Below, piece after piece: positions 8,672 to 17,035 of a DNA stretch of 64,000 bases. The first letter of the stretch is position 1, and each line of letters starts with the position of its first letter. This DNA is from Salinicola halophyticus (GTDB taxonomy: Bacteria; Pseudomonadota; Gammaproteobacteria; Pseudomonadales; Halomonadaceae), in NCBI RefSeq assembly GCF_003206695.1, contig NZ_PZJN01000002.1, positions 53,475-117,474 on the forward strand. The letters run 5' to 3'. The translations under genes were made by a program, and so were the position numbers. The notes under the pieces were generated by a model that saw nothing but the letters and a program-made list of their open reading frames with translations, was not told where the DNA came from and ran no database searches.

Positions 8672-10576
8672 TCAGTCCAGTGTACCGAAAGGATTGTCGA
8701 CCTTCAGTGACACCGGGTTGGCGTAACCGGGGATGCGGATCGAATCGCGACCGACTTCCAGCTCCGGCCCCTCCAGAACGCCCTCGCCGAAGCGGTAGAT
8801 GACCTCGAACCGGCCGGCATCGGCGGCAGCTTCATAGCGTGCCGCGGCGGCGAGCGTCTGTTCGCGACGATGGCGCCAGTCGTCGAGCGCACGCTGGCCG
8901 TGGCGTTTGGCCAGCAGGCGCTCGGTCACCTGCGGCGACAGCAGCAGGCCGGTGGCGTTGTTGCCGCCAAAGCCCTTGGCGTTGATGAAGCTGCAGTCGG
9001 CCTCGAATGCCAGCGGCTCGCGGAAGAAACGCAACCGCTCGGCATGGACGTCGTCGGCGACTGCATCGAGCGTCGGAATGCCCGGCACCCAGCCGTGGGC
9101 GAAAGTCCCCAGCGCACTGGCGATCTGATCTCCGGCGGCGCTGCCCTGTGAGTGGCCGATGAATGCCTTGATCGCGGCGACCGGCCAGTTCTCGATACCG
9201 TTGGCCCGCGCTACCTGATCGAAGATATGCGACTCGGTGGTGCGGTTCTTCGGCGTGCTGGTGCCATGGGCATGAAGATAGCTGCGCTGGCGGACGCTTT
9301 GCTCGCCGAGAATCGACGTGGCCAGCGCGACCGACTTGCCCAGCGTCAGGTAGTTGCCGATGCCGGGAGCGGAGATCGAACGCTTCCAGCCGTCGGCGTT
9401 GACGTTGACTTCCGGCACCGCGGCGAGGATCTGTGCGCCGGTCTCGAGTACCAGCGAATCGTCCATCAGCAGCACGAACTGCGAGGCTTCGGCGATGGTG
9501 AACCCGCAGTTGCGCGCGAACGGCCGACAGGCCCGCTGATAATCCTCGTCGGTCAGCAGTTCCAGCGCATCCAGCGCCATCAGGCTCTGATCGTCGGCCA
9601 ACGCGCTCATGGCGCGGAACCCTTCGATGATCTCCGGCGTGACCGGCGCATCGCTGGTGCCGACCATGACGATCCGTCGGCGGCCCTGGCGAATATCGTC
9701 GATGCCCAGGCGCAGATTGTAGAGGAAGGTAGCGCAGGCGCCCTGGATCGCGCCGGTGGCACCCACGCTGCCGAGCACGTAGGCATTGAGAAAGTCGGCC
9801 GGCATCTGGCCGTAACCCAACGGCATCTGCTTGGAAGTGGTGCGGCTTCCGGTGACGAAACTCTTGAGCATGCCGCCCCAGCCGGCATCATCGAGCTGGC
9901 CGATGGAGTTGCCGGCGTAGACCGCAATGGCGTCGGGATCGACTCGCTCGCGCAGCGATTCCCAGTCGAGGCCGCTCTGGCCGAGGCAGTCGCTGACCCC
10001 GAAGATCGCCATCGACAGGCCGCGCGGGTGGTGGACACTGCGATAGAAAGTGTCCGGCGCGAACCCCGCAGGCAGGCACCCCGCGGCGCGTACCAGTGCC
10101 TGACGCCGTTCGGGCAGCAGCGCATCCAGCGTGCCGGCGGGAACGCTGACCTCGATCGTCTGCTTGTCGAGTTCGCGAATCTCCCAGCCCTCGGGCAGCG
10201 GTTGCGGCAGCTGCCGGCGCGAGGTCGTGAAACGCATCGGCTCCGCAAGCGTCAGTCGCATTTCGCGGTTGCCGGGAATCCCGGCTTCCCGAAAGGCGTC
10301 GTCCTCGATGCGTCGAATCAGCGTGTGCTTGAGAATGGATTCGCGATAGCGGGCGACGACCGCCTGTTCGCTCAGCGTTTCCCCATCGGCACCGAGCCAC
10401 TGACCGTTTCCTTGCGGCGTGATCAATTGCATCAGGGTGGCCAGGGCGACGAGCGTTTGCGTCTGCTCGGCTTCTGGCAGAACGTCGAGAATCGTACGGC
10501 GGTAGGCTTGGTGCCCCGAGGTTCTACCCGCGGCGTTGACGCCGCCCATACCGACGATTACCGGTAAATGTGACAA
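8672..10576 (-). CDS. fabY: FabY-type beta-ketoacyl synthase (acetoacetyl-ACP synthase)
   Basis: From the TTG at 10576 the protein is 634 residues, the length I recall for Pseudomonas aeruginosa FabY (PA5174), and it begins SHLPVIVGMGGVNAAGR, like that protein. GAGGGA lies 6 nt before the TTG. Upstream codons lack homology. The thiolase-fold core shows a catalytic Cys in GAIQGACATFLYN and His in HAHGTSTPKN and FIGHSQGSAAGD. FabY starts fatty acid synthesis by condensing acetyl-CoA with malonyl-ACP, doing the job of FabH in Pseudomonas. That role here is by homology. It is followed on the same strand by coaD. Confidence 0.87.
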   Translation of the reverse strand: MSHLPVIVGMGGVNAAGRTSGHQAYRRTILDVLPEAEQTQTLVALATLMQLITPQGNGQWLGADGETLSEQAVVARYRESILKHTLIRRIEDDAFREAGIPGNREMRLTLAEPMRFTTSRRQLPQPLPEGWEIRELDKQTIEVSVPAGTLDALLPERRQALVRAAGCLPAGFAPDTFYRSVHHPRGLSMAIFGVSDCLGQSGLDWESLRERVDPDAIAVYAGNSIGQLDDAGWGGMLKSFVTGSRTTSKQMPLGYGQMPADFLNAYVLGSVGATGAIQGACATFLYNLRLGIDDIRQGRRRIVMVGTSDAPVTPEIIEGFRAMSALADDQSLMALDALELLTDEDYQRACRPFARNCGFTIAEASQFVLLMDDSLVLETGAQILAAVPEVNVNADGWKRSISAPGIGNYLTLGKSVALATSILGEQSVRQRSYLHAHGTSTPKNRTTESHIFDQVARANGIENWPVAAIKAFIGHSQGSAAGDQIASALGTFAHGWVPGIPTLDAVADDVHAERLRFFREPLAFEADCSFINAKGFGGNNATGLLLSPQVTERLLAKRHGQRALDDWRHRREQTLAAAARYEAAADAGRFEVIYRFGEGVLEGPELEVGRDSIRIPGYANPVSLKVDNPFGTLD

Positions 10577-10917
10577 GCCACGTCCCTCGTGAACATTGGG
10601 GGCAATCGGTAACGCATGGCATGGAGAGAACGCGACTGCGATGAAAAGGCGTCTCCCGCCGAAGGCGCGCCGTCGCCGACTCGCGGTCGGTGACGGTACC
10701 CCTGAGCTGGCAAGGAAGAACTCTCGAGAGAGCCTGAGCCGGCGCAAGGCAGTGACCGCGCATGCCATCGAAGGCCGTATTGCCAGAATTGGCTGAATGT
10801 GGGCAGGGATGATACACCTGCGCGCGCGCGGCGTCATGCCGCGCAGAGTAAGTGATCATGCCGCCACGGCTGCGGAGGCCGGCGCCGGGCGCATGTCGAT
10901 GCCCCAACGGCGCGAAT

Positions 10918-10953
10918 GCTGATGTCGAGGCTGATGGCGAGACTGATAGAATG
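10918..10953. repeat. 12-bp degenerate tandem repeat, 3 copies
   Basis: Units GCTGATGTCGAG, GCTGATGGCGAG and ACTGATAGAATG follow each other directly, 32 bp before a second unrelated array. Confidence 0.55.
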
Positions 10954-10984
10954 CGCGATCCGTCGTTCGCCGGTAAACGGCATT

Positions 10985-11084
10985 CATCACTCTACGGTAG
11001 CCATCATCCTACGGTAGCCATCATCCTACGGTAGCCATCATCGACGGTACTCATCATCCAAGGTACTCATCATTCAACGGTATT
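10985..11084. repeat. 16-17-bp tandem repeat, 6 copies, abutting a start codon
   Basis: Six direct copies related to CATCATCCTACGGTAGC occur: 17, 17, 17, 16, 16 and 17 bp. The second and third are identical and the last three progressively diverged. The array stops 4 nt before the ATG of the TrmB-like gene, so it forms the entire proximal leader and contains no Shine-Dalgarno. Confidence 0.9.
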
Positions 11085-11088
11085 CGCC

Positions 11089-11787
11089 ATGCAAGCGTCT
11101 TCCCGCGCCATCACTTCCAGCCAGCTGGGGCCGCACCAGGATCTGATACGCCGCGTTCAGCGAGCTCGCGACGGCGAATGGCAACGCCCGCCGGCGGCGC
11201 ACACGCGCGATGCCTTCGATGGGGCGGGCCGCTGGCTGGCGGCGCAGGATAGGCCGCTGATTCTCGATGCCGGCTGCGGTGTGGGCTTATCCACGCGGCG
11301 GCTGGCGCAGCATCATCCGGACCACGCCGTGATCGGCGTGGATCGCAGCGAACAGCGGCTGTCTCGCGATCACGGCGCGTTGCCGGACAACGCGCTGCTG
11401 GTGCGTGCCGACCTGGTCGATTTCTGGCGCTTGGCACTTGCCGCCGAATGGCGCCCGGTCGAGCATTATCTGCTCTATCCCAACCCGTATCCCAAGAGCA
11501 CGCAGCTCAAGAAGCGCTGGCACGGGCATCCGGTCTTTCCGGCGATACTGGCGCTGGGGGGGCGGCTCGAACTGCGCTCCAACTGGAAAATCTATGTTCA
11601 GGAGTTCGCGCTGGGGGTGGAAACGCTCTGTGGCGTCGATGGCGAGCTCACTGCCTTCGTGCCGGGGGATTCGACCATGACGCCGCTCGAGCAGACTTTC
11701 CTGACGCCGTTCGAGCAGAAGTATTTCGAGAGCGGCCAGGCGCTGTGGCGCTACTGCGTTGATCTGACGGCAACCGTTGTCGACTGA
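11089..11787 (+). CDS. TrmB-like SAM-dependent methyltransferase
   Basis: This 232-residue class I methyltransferase has SAM motif I ILDAGCGVGLSTRRLA near residue 58 and the acidic VIGVDRSEQRL after it. YLLYPNPYPKSTQLKKRWHGHP closely parallels the PDPWPKKRHHKRR region of TrmB, the tRNA guanine-46 N7-methyltransferase. It differs at several TrmB positions, so it may be a paralogue with another RNA target. The start has no Shine-Dalgarno because a tandem repeat runs up to 4 nt before the ATG. No later start keeps motif I with its usual N-terminal extension. Confidence 0.7.
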   Translation: MQASSRAITSSQLGPHQDLIRRVQRARDGEWQRPPAAHTRDAFDGAGRWLAAQDRPLILDAGCGVGLSTRRLAQHHPDHAVIGVDRSEQRLSRDHGALPDNALLVRADLVDFWRLALAAEWRPVEHYLLYPNPYPKSTQLKKRWHGHPVFPAILALGGRLELRSNWKIYVQEFALGVETLCGVDGELTAFVPGDSTMTPLEQTFLTPFEQKYFESGQALWRYCVDLTATVVD

Positions 11788-11898
11788 ACGGGGTATATAT
11801 CGTATTAACATCACGCCAGGCATCGCATCCGAACAGCGTTAGTTGGTACGCTCTGGATCAGTTTGGCCCTCATTTTTCTTCGGAGCGAGCATCCCATT

Positions 11899-13347
11899 AT
11901 GCGGCGATGGCTAGGTCGTGGTTCTGTGTTTATCGGTGCGTTGTCCCTGTCCGTCGCCTCCTTCGTCGCCCAGGCGGCCGGATTCGATCATGTCGGCCGG
12001 CTGGCTGACAAAGGCTTCGCGGTCAGTGCTCAGGCGCGTCTGCTCGACAGCGGTGAAGTGCTGGGCGCCATCAATCCGGCGCAATCGCTGTCGCCAGCTT
12101 CGGTTACCAAGCTGTATACGGCGGCGGCCTCGCTGGACCGCTGGGGACCCCAGCATCGTTTCACCACGCGTTTCGTCTCTACCGGCGCGCTCGACGGCGA
12201 TGGCGTGCTTCATGGTGATCTGGTGCTCGAGGGCGGCGGAGACCCGGCGCTGACCTCGGAGGCGCTGTGGCAGTTGATTCAGAAACTGCGCGAGCGGGGT
12301 GTCTCCAGCGTCGACGGCCAACTGGTGGTCAGCCAGGCGCGCTTCGGCCCGGTCAGCTGTATCACGACCGATCGCTGCGATACCCGGACGGAGGGCACCA
12401 ATGCCTACGCCGCGCTGCTCTCGTCCGCTGCCATCAACTACGGCAACTGGTGTGCCACGGTGATGCCGGGCGTCGTCGGCCAGCCGGCGCGAATCACCAG
12501 CTGTGACACGGTGGCGCCGACCATTCGCATCGAGAACGACGTGAAGACGGTGGCGGCCGGCGGTTCGGCCAGCCTCTATGCCAAGCGAGTGACCGACAGC
12601 CAGGGCGATACGCTGCGCGTCAGCGGGCAGATTCCCGCCGGCAGCTATCCGCGCCCGGTCTACAAGGCGAGCTCGGATCCGGCCGACCAGACCGGCCAGA
12701 CGCTGTTGTCGCTGCTGCGCCAGTCCGGGATTCCGGTCAGCGGCGGTTACGCGGTCAGCCGTCAGGCGCCGCCGGCCGCGGCGCAGTCGTTGGCCGCCGT
12801 CGAAGGCAAGCCGCTGCAGGAGCTGCTGCTGCGCACGCTCAACTATTCGAACAATTTCATGGCCGACACGCTGGCGCTGGATCTGACCTCCGGCACGCAG
12901 CAGGGGCTGCCCGAAGCGGGGCGCGCGCTGGAGCAATTCGCCGCCGGCCTGCCGGGACATGGCCCGGTCACCTTGCACAGCGGTAGCGGCCTGACACCGG
13001 AAAACCGTGTTTCCGCCCAGAATCTCAATGCGCTGCTCGGTGCGATGTACGGCCGCGCGTCGCTGTTCCCCACCTTCGTCGCCGGCATGCAGGTTCCGAC
13101 CAACGGGCCGATGCACTTCATCCGCCGCGGCAGCCAGACCTTCCAGGATCACGTGATGCTGAAGACGGGGACGCTCAACGAGCCGGTGACGGTACGCGCC
13201 ATTGCCGGTTATTTTCGAACCGAGAGCGGTCGCTGGGGCAGTTTTGCGGTACTCGTCAACGGCACCGGGTCGACGCCGTATCTCTCCTGGCGAGAGACGC
13301 TGCCGATGATCTCGGACGATCTGACCGCGATGATCGAACGCCACTAG
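11899..13347 (+). CDS. dacB: D-alanyl-D-alanine carboxypeptidase/endopeptidase (PBP4)
   Basis: This 482-residue periplasmic class C penicillin-binding protein has a Sec signal (cut near VAQAAG). It carries the three serine-peptidase motifs: SVTK at residues 68-71, SNN in NYSNNFMADT and KTG in LKTGTLNEP. It trims or cross-cuts peptidoglycan stem peptides. A cysteine-bearing insert (GPVSCITTDRCDT, NWCATVM) fits the PBP4 insertion between motifs. ATG 11899 is chosen because the signal peptide begins there. A TTG at 11863 would add 12 residues. Confidence 0.9.
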   Translation: MRRWLGRGSVFIGALSLSVASFVAQAAGFDHVGRLADKGFAVSAQARLLDSGEVLGAINPAQSLSPASVTKLYTAAASLDRWGPQHRFTTRFVSTGALDGDGVLHGDLVLEGGGDPALTSEALWQLIQKLRERGVSSVDGQLVVSQARFGPVSCITTDRCDTRTEGTNAYAALLSSAAINYGNWCATVMPGVVGQPARITSCDTVAPTIRIENDVKTVAAGGSASLYAKRVTDSQGDTLRVSGQIPAGSYPRPVYKASSDPADQTGQTLLSLLRQSGIPVSGGYAVSRQAPPAAAQSLAAVEGKPLQELLLRTLNYSNNFMADTLALDLTSGTQQGLPEAGRALEQFAAGLPGHGPVTLHSGSGLTPENRVSAQNLNALLGAMYGRASLFPTFVAGMQVPTNGPMHFIRRGSQTFQDHVMLKTGTLNEPVTVRAIAGYFRTESGRWGSFAVLVNGTGSTPYLSWRETLPMISDDLTAMIERH

Positions 13348-13449
13348 GCGCTGTCTGAAAAGTCGACGACCGTCGGGCGATCCGCATTGCCGGCGCGATC
13401 GCCCGCGCGAGATACGTTTTCATCCGTTGTCCACAAGAGGAATGCCACC

Positions 13450-13944
13450 GTGCTTTCACGTTTTCCCCTGCTGACCGTTAATGCCGCTCTGGCCGCCACC
13501 CTGGCCATTTCCGGCTGCGCCACGAACCCCGGCGGCAGCGATACCCAGGCCGTTGCCGATACTCAGGCGGCTGGCGACTCGCAGGCCGCCAGCGAGGCGC
13601 TGGTCGGCACCTATTGGAAGTTGATGACGCTCGACGGCAAACCGGTGGCCGTCGCGGACAATCAGCGTGAAGCGCATCTGGTTCTCGACGGCCAGGGGCG
13701 TGTGACCGGTTCGACCGGCTGCAATCGACTGATGGGCAGTTACATGCTGGAGGCCGATGCACTGACCTTTTCTCAGCTGGCCTCGACCCGAATGGCATGT
13801 CCCGCGGAGATGATGGCGCTGGAGCAGGCCTGGCTGGCGGCGCTTTCCGACACCGCGCACTATTCGATATCGGGCCAGCGATTGGTGCTCGAGGATGCCA
13901 ACGAGCAACCGCTGGCCGAGCTCAAGGTCAACGCGCTGTATTGA
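13450..13944 (+). CDS. META-domain lipoprotein (HslJ-like)
   Basis: The 164-residue protein starts at GTG with AGAGGAA 6-7 nt ahead. The signal peptide ends in lipobox ISGC. A Gln/Ala/Asp-rich linker precedes one META domain: LVGTYWKLMTLDGKPV, GRVTGSTGCNRLMGSY and STRMACPAEMMALEQAWLAAL. The conserved GCNR and MACP cysteines are present. HslJ-type proteins are heat- or antibiotic-responsive envelope proteins of unclear mechanism. A GNAT gene follows 40 bp downstream and may be co-transcribed. Confidence 0.85.
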   Translation: MLSRFPLLTVNAALAATLAISGCATNPGGSDTQAVADTQAAGDSQAASEALVGTYWKLMTLDGKPVAVADNQREAHLVLDGQGRVTGSTGCNRLMGSYMLEADALTFSQLASTRMACPAEMMALEQAWLAALSDTAHYSISGQRLVLEDANEQPLAELKVNALY

Positions 13945-13984
13945 ACTGCACGGCGAACACCGACCCGACGACGAGAACCGAACC

Positions 13985-14509
13985 TTGACCCTGATCGACT
14001 GTGAGTTCGGCCGGCACGGCGATGCCGTGCTGGCGATCTTCAACGATGCCATCCTCAACACCACGGCGCTCTACGAATATCAGCCGCGCACCGCGGCGTT
14101 CGTCGAGGGCTGGTTTCAGGCCAAACGCGATGGCGACTTGCCGGTCATCGGCATGCTCGACGACGCCAGCGGCCGATTGATGGGCTTCGCCAGCTACGGC
14201 CCGTTTCGCCCTCATGCTGCCTATCGCTACAGCGTCGAGCACTCGGTCTACGTGGACCGGGATTTTCGCCAGCGCGGTGTGGCCAGACGACTGATGACGG
14301 CGCTGATCGAGCGCGCCGAGACCCAGCAGTATCACACCCTGATCGGCGGCATCGACGCCTCCAATGCGGCGAGCATCGCGCTGCATGAACAGCTGGACTT
14401 CAGCCACGCGGGAACCGTTCGTCAGGCCGCCTACAAGTTCGATCGCTGGCTCGATCTGGCGTTCTATCAGCGGATCCTGTCGACGCCGGGGAATCCCTGC
14501 GGGGGCTGA
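13985..14509 (+). CDS. GNAT acetyltransferase, phosphinothricin/methionine-sulfoximine type
   Basis: The product has about 174 residues from TTG 13985, beginning TLIDCEFGRHGDAVLAIFNDAI, which parallels E. coli YncA/MddA. EHSVYVDRDFRQRGVARRLM is the acetyl-CoA pyrophosphate-binding loop, and GIDASNAASIALHEQLDFSHAG the usual GNAT C-terminal motif. The family acetylates L-methionine sulfoximine, sulfone or phosphinothricin with acetyl-CoA. An in-frame ATG at 13895 would overlap the META gene by 50 bp, so it is less likely. The stop touches the convergent next gene's stop, together forming TGATCA. Confidence 0.8.
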   Translation: MTLIDCEFGRHGDAVLAIFNDAILNTTALYEYQPRTAAFVEGWFQAKRDGDLPVIGMLDDASGRLMGFASYGPFRPHAAYRYSVEHSVYVDRDFRQRGVARRLMTALIERAETQQYHTLIGGIDASNAASIALHEQLDFSHAGTVRQAAYKFDRWLDLAFYQRILSTPGNPCGG

Positions 14510-14941
14510 TCAGGGCGTGTCGCCACTCGACGCCGACGGGTCCTGGTCGCTCTCTTCGGACTCGGCGTCGTCACTGATGGCGTCTGTCGGGGTGCTGGGA
14601 AGGGCATCGGAGCCGATCGCCAGCTTGTCGGCGTCGGCCATGTAGACCTCCTGGCTGCTGCGCCGGAACAGGCAGAGTTCCTGCCCGGCCTGGCCGTTCA
14701 TGTGTTTCTGTGGATAGTGACCCTGGATCAGCAGTGCCGTCATCCCGGCTTCATCGTCGAACAGCACCGGGTCGCCCGCTGGCGCGGCGTCCGGAAACTG
14801 GCTGGCGTCCTGGCACTGTTCGATGACCGCGCGGTCGTGCTCTTGCCACGCGGCATCGCTGGAAGCGCTGGCGGAGCCGGCCAGCGGCAGCAGCGCCGCG
14901 GCCAAGAAAAGAGGGATGAGCTGCAATTCAGAACGACGCAT
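14510..14941 (-). CDS. Secreted protein of unknown function
   Basis: This 143-residue protein has a clear Sec signal (cut near GSASAS). The mature part has two cysteines (IEQCQD, ELCLFRR) that could form a disulfide and a block GDPVLFDDEAGMTALLIQGHYPQ. The last 25 residues are Asp/Glu/Ser-rich. I recognise no family. It converges directly on the upstream acetyltransferase gene with no gap. Confidence 0.6.
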   Translation of the reverse strand: MRRSELQLIPLFLAAALLPLAGSASASSDAAWQEHDRAVIEQCQDASQFPDAAPAGDPVLFDDEAGMTALLIQGHYPQKHMNGQAGQELCLFRRSSQEVYMADADKLAIGSDALPSTPTDAISDDAESEESDQDPSASSGDTP

Positions 14942-15070
14942 GGGGCGTTCCCTGTTCCGGTGTATTGAGGTGCCGATGCGCGTGGCCCGTCTGTCAGGCG
15001 GGCGGATCCGTCATCGGACGTGAATCTTTTCATGGGCCGCCGAGGCCCGTCATTGGAGTATAGACCCCGT

Positions 15071-15811
15071 ATGGCGTTCCCCGTTGCGTTGCTGTTTCTG
15101 GCCGTGGTGTTCTCGACGTCGGTGCTGTCCGGCGTATTCGGCATGGCCGGCGGCTTGGTGCTGCTGGGCTTTCTGCTGGCCTGGCTGCCGGCGGCGACGG
15201 CGATCGCGGTGCATGGCGTGATCCAGCTCACCGCCAACGCCTCGCGGGCCTGGCTGTCGCGACGATTCATCGAGTGGCGAATCGTCGGCATGATCGCCTG
15301 CGGGGTATTGATCGCGGCGGCGCTGCTGACGCTGGTGCGCTATTCGCCCAGCGAGACGGTGGTGCTGATCGTGCTGGGGCTGATGCCGGTGATGGTGTGG
15401 ATTCCCAAACGCTGGTTCCACTTCGATGTCTCGCGGCCAGGCCATGCGGTCATGTGCGGCCTCGTCTCCGGCGGCCTGACCATCGCGGTCGGGGTCTCGG
15501 GCCCGACCATCGATATCGGCTTCATCCGCACCCAGCTCGACCGACGCACCGTGGTGGCGACCAAGGCCACCATCCAGGTGATCGCGCACAGCCTCAAGAT
15601 TCTCTTCTACTGGCAGGCGGCGATGGCGATGGACAGCGGCGAGTGGGGCTGGGTGGCGCTGGCGATTCCCTTCGCTTTTCTGGGCACGCGCACCGGCAAT
15701 CTGGTGCTGGCGCGGCTCACCGACGACGGTTTTCGCTACTGGACACGCTGGATCGTCACCGTGGTGGGCGCTTATTACCTGATTCGCGGGCTGATGAATC
15801 TCTTCGCCTAG
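15071..15811 (+). CDS. TauE/SafE-family sulfite/organosulfonate exporter-like permease
   Basis: The 246-residue protein has about seven to eight membrane segments and two related halves, as in the TauE/SafE family: LSGVFGMAGGLVLLGFLL in the first and SGGLTIAVGVSGPTIDIGF in the second. Such proteins export sulfite, sulfoacetate or related anions, or act as general anion permeases. The ATG at 15071 starts directly in the first membrane helix. An earlier ATG at 15020 would add 17 polar residues. Its stop is the first base of a 24-bp tandem array. Confidence 0.82.
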   Translation: MAFPVALLFLAVVFSTSVLSGVFGMAGGLVLLGFLLAWLPAATAIAVHGVIQLTANASRAWLSRRFIEWRIVGMIACGVLIAAALLTLVRYSPSETVVLIVLGLMPVMVWIPKRWFHFDVSRPGHAVMCGLVSGGLTIAVGVSGPTIDIGFIRTQLDRRTVVATKATIQVIAHSLKILFYWQAAMAMDSGEWGWVALAIPFAFLGTRTGNLVLARLTDDGFRYWTRWIVTVVGAYYLIRGLMNLFA

Positions 15812-15906
15812 GTCTTTTCATACCGCTGCGCTTGGGTCTGTTTCTATCGCTGCGCTGGGGTCTGTTTCTATCGCTGCGCTTGGGTCTGTTTCTATCGCTG
15901 CGCTCA
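15811..15906. repeat. 24-bp tandem repeat, exactly 4 copies, filling a convergent junction
   Basis: Four 24-bp copies start GGTCT and end with GCTGCGCT plus two variable bases. They run from the last base of the tauE-like stop codon to the last base of the araC stop codon on the other strand. Copies 2 and 3 differ at one base. The unit is a multiple of three and remains open in several frames. Confidence 0.93.
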
Positions 15907-16839
15907 GCTCTGCGATGGGCTGACGCCGAAATAGCGCTTGTACTCGCGGCTGAACTGCGAGGTGCTGCGATAACCGACATCGGCGGCGGCGCGAGAGACG
16001 TTGATGCGCTGCTGGCCGAGGAGAACTCGCGCCCGGAGCAATCGCAGCCGTTTGAGATACTGCACCGGCGATAGCTGCGTGGTGCGTTTGAAGTGGTGAT
16101 GAAAGTGGGAGGCGCTCATGTTGGCGCGCTCGGCGAGCGTCTCTACCGTCAACGGCAGCGCAAAGTGGCGATGGAGATAGTTCAACGATTCGGCGATGCG
16201 CGCGTAGTGGCCATGCTGCTGTACCAGCTGGCGCAGGGACTGCCCCTGCGGGCCATTGAGCGCGGCGAACAGTACCTCCCGCACCCGCCCCGCGCCGAGG
16301 GCCCGGCTGGCGTGTTCGTCCTGCAGGCACAGCGCCAGGCGTTGCACGGCTTCCGCCATGGCGTCGTCGAGTGCGACCGCCGCCATGGGCTCGGGGGCGC
16401 CACGATCGACACCGGACGGCGCGGGCAGATGATGCACCAGCTCGCTCAACGTCAACGGGTCGACGGCAATCGAGATACCCAGCAACGGCGCATCGGCGCG
16501 GGCGAGCGTTTCGCACTCGAACGGTAGCGGCATCGCCTGGACCAGATAGTTGCCGGGTCCATAGTGAATGACCCGGTCTCCCAGATAACCGATCTTGTCG
16601 CCCTGGGCGATGACGAATATCCCGGGTTCGTAGATCAACGGCGTGCGCGGATGGCCGCATCCGGAAGCGATCAGTCTGACGCCGTCGATGGCGGTCTCGG
16701 AGAAGCCGTCGGCCGTGGCCAGCGGCGCCAGCGTCCGGGCCAGTCGCGAGGCCCAGGACACGTTAGGCCTCGAAGCGTCGACAGACGGATTCGTAGGGCC
16801 GCGGTGGAGTCGGGATGGTTCGGAAAGGCGATCGAGCAT
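15904..16839 (-). CDS. AraC-family transcriptional regulator
   Basis: The 311-residue protein has an AraC_N-type N-terminal sensing domain (PLIYEPGIFVIAQGDKIGYLGDRVIHYGPGNYLV) and a C-terminal double helix-turn-helix. In the latter, LAERANMSASHFHHHFKRTT and AAADVGYRSTSQFSREYKRYFG are the two recognition blocks. GCGAGG precedes ATG 16839 by 5 nt. It is transcribed divergently from the zinc alcohol dehydrogenase (197-bp gap), a common layout for AraC_N regulators that control an adjacent alcohol or aldehyde reductase. The stop codon lies in a 24-bp repeat. Confidence 0.9.
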   Translation of the reverse strand: MLDRLSEPSRLHRGPTNPSVDASRPNVSWASRLARTLAPLATADGFSETAIDGVRLIASGCGHPRTPLIYEPGIFVIAQGDKIGYLGDRVIHYGPGNYLVQAMPLPFECETLARADAPLLGISIAVDPLTLSELVHHLPAPSGVDRGAPEPMAAVALDDAMAEAVQRLALCLQDEHASRALGAGRVREVLFAALNGPQGQSLRQLVQQHGHYARIAESLNYLHRHFALPLTVETLAERANMSASHFHHHFKRTTQLSPVQYLKRLRLLRARVLLGQQRINVSRAAADVGYRSTSQFSREYKRYFGVSPSQS

Positions 16840-17035
16840 GACGACCTCGCGCTGATGAGGATAGACAGGTTCAGCGTATTGTGCATGAGTCCGGCCGGAC
16901 AGAGGTAGTGGCCTCCTGGATTGAAGAGGATCGAGCAGACGTTGCAGAGGAAACGGCATGGCCGCCGAGCGAGTTGTCGACCACACTGGGCGCACGATCC
17001 ATTCATTCACCCATCTTTCATGGGGAGTCATCCAG

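Larger units (their letters stand above)
10577..11088. other. Intergenic region with two tandem-repeat arrays
   Basis: About 510 bp lies between divergent fabY and the TrmB-like gene. It holds a 12-bp array at 10918-10953 and a 16-17-bp array at 10985-11084. A short Arg-rich open frame on the plus strand has no recognisable motif and is not called. Promoters for both genes must lie here, but I cannot assign them. Confidence 0.5.

Noticed and set aside
10596..10796. Arg-rich 66-codon plus-strand frame upstream of the TrmB-like gene
   Set aside because: No Shine-Dalgarno and no motif. The composition is that of non-coding GC-rich DNA.
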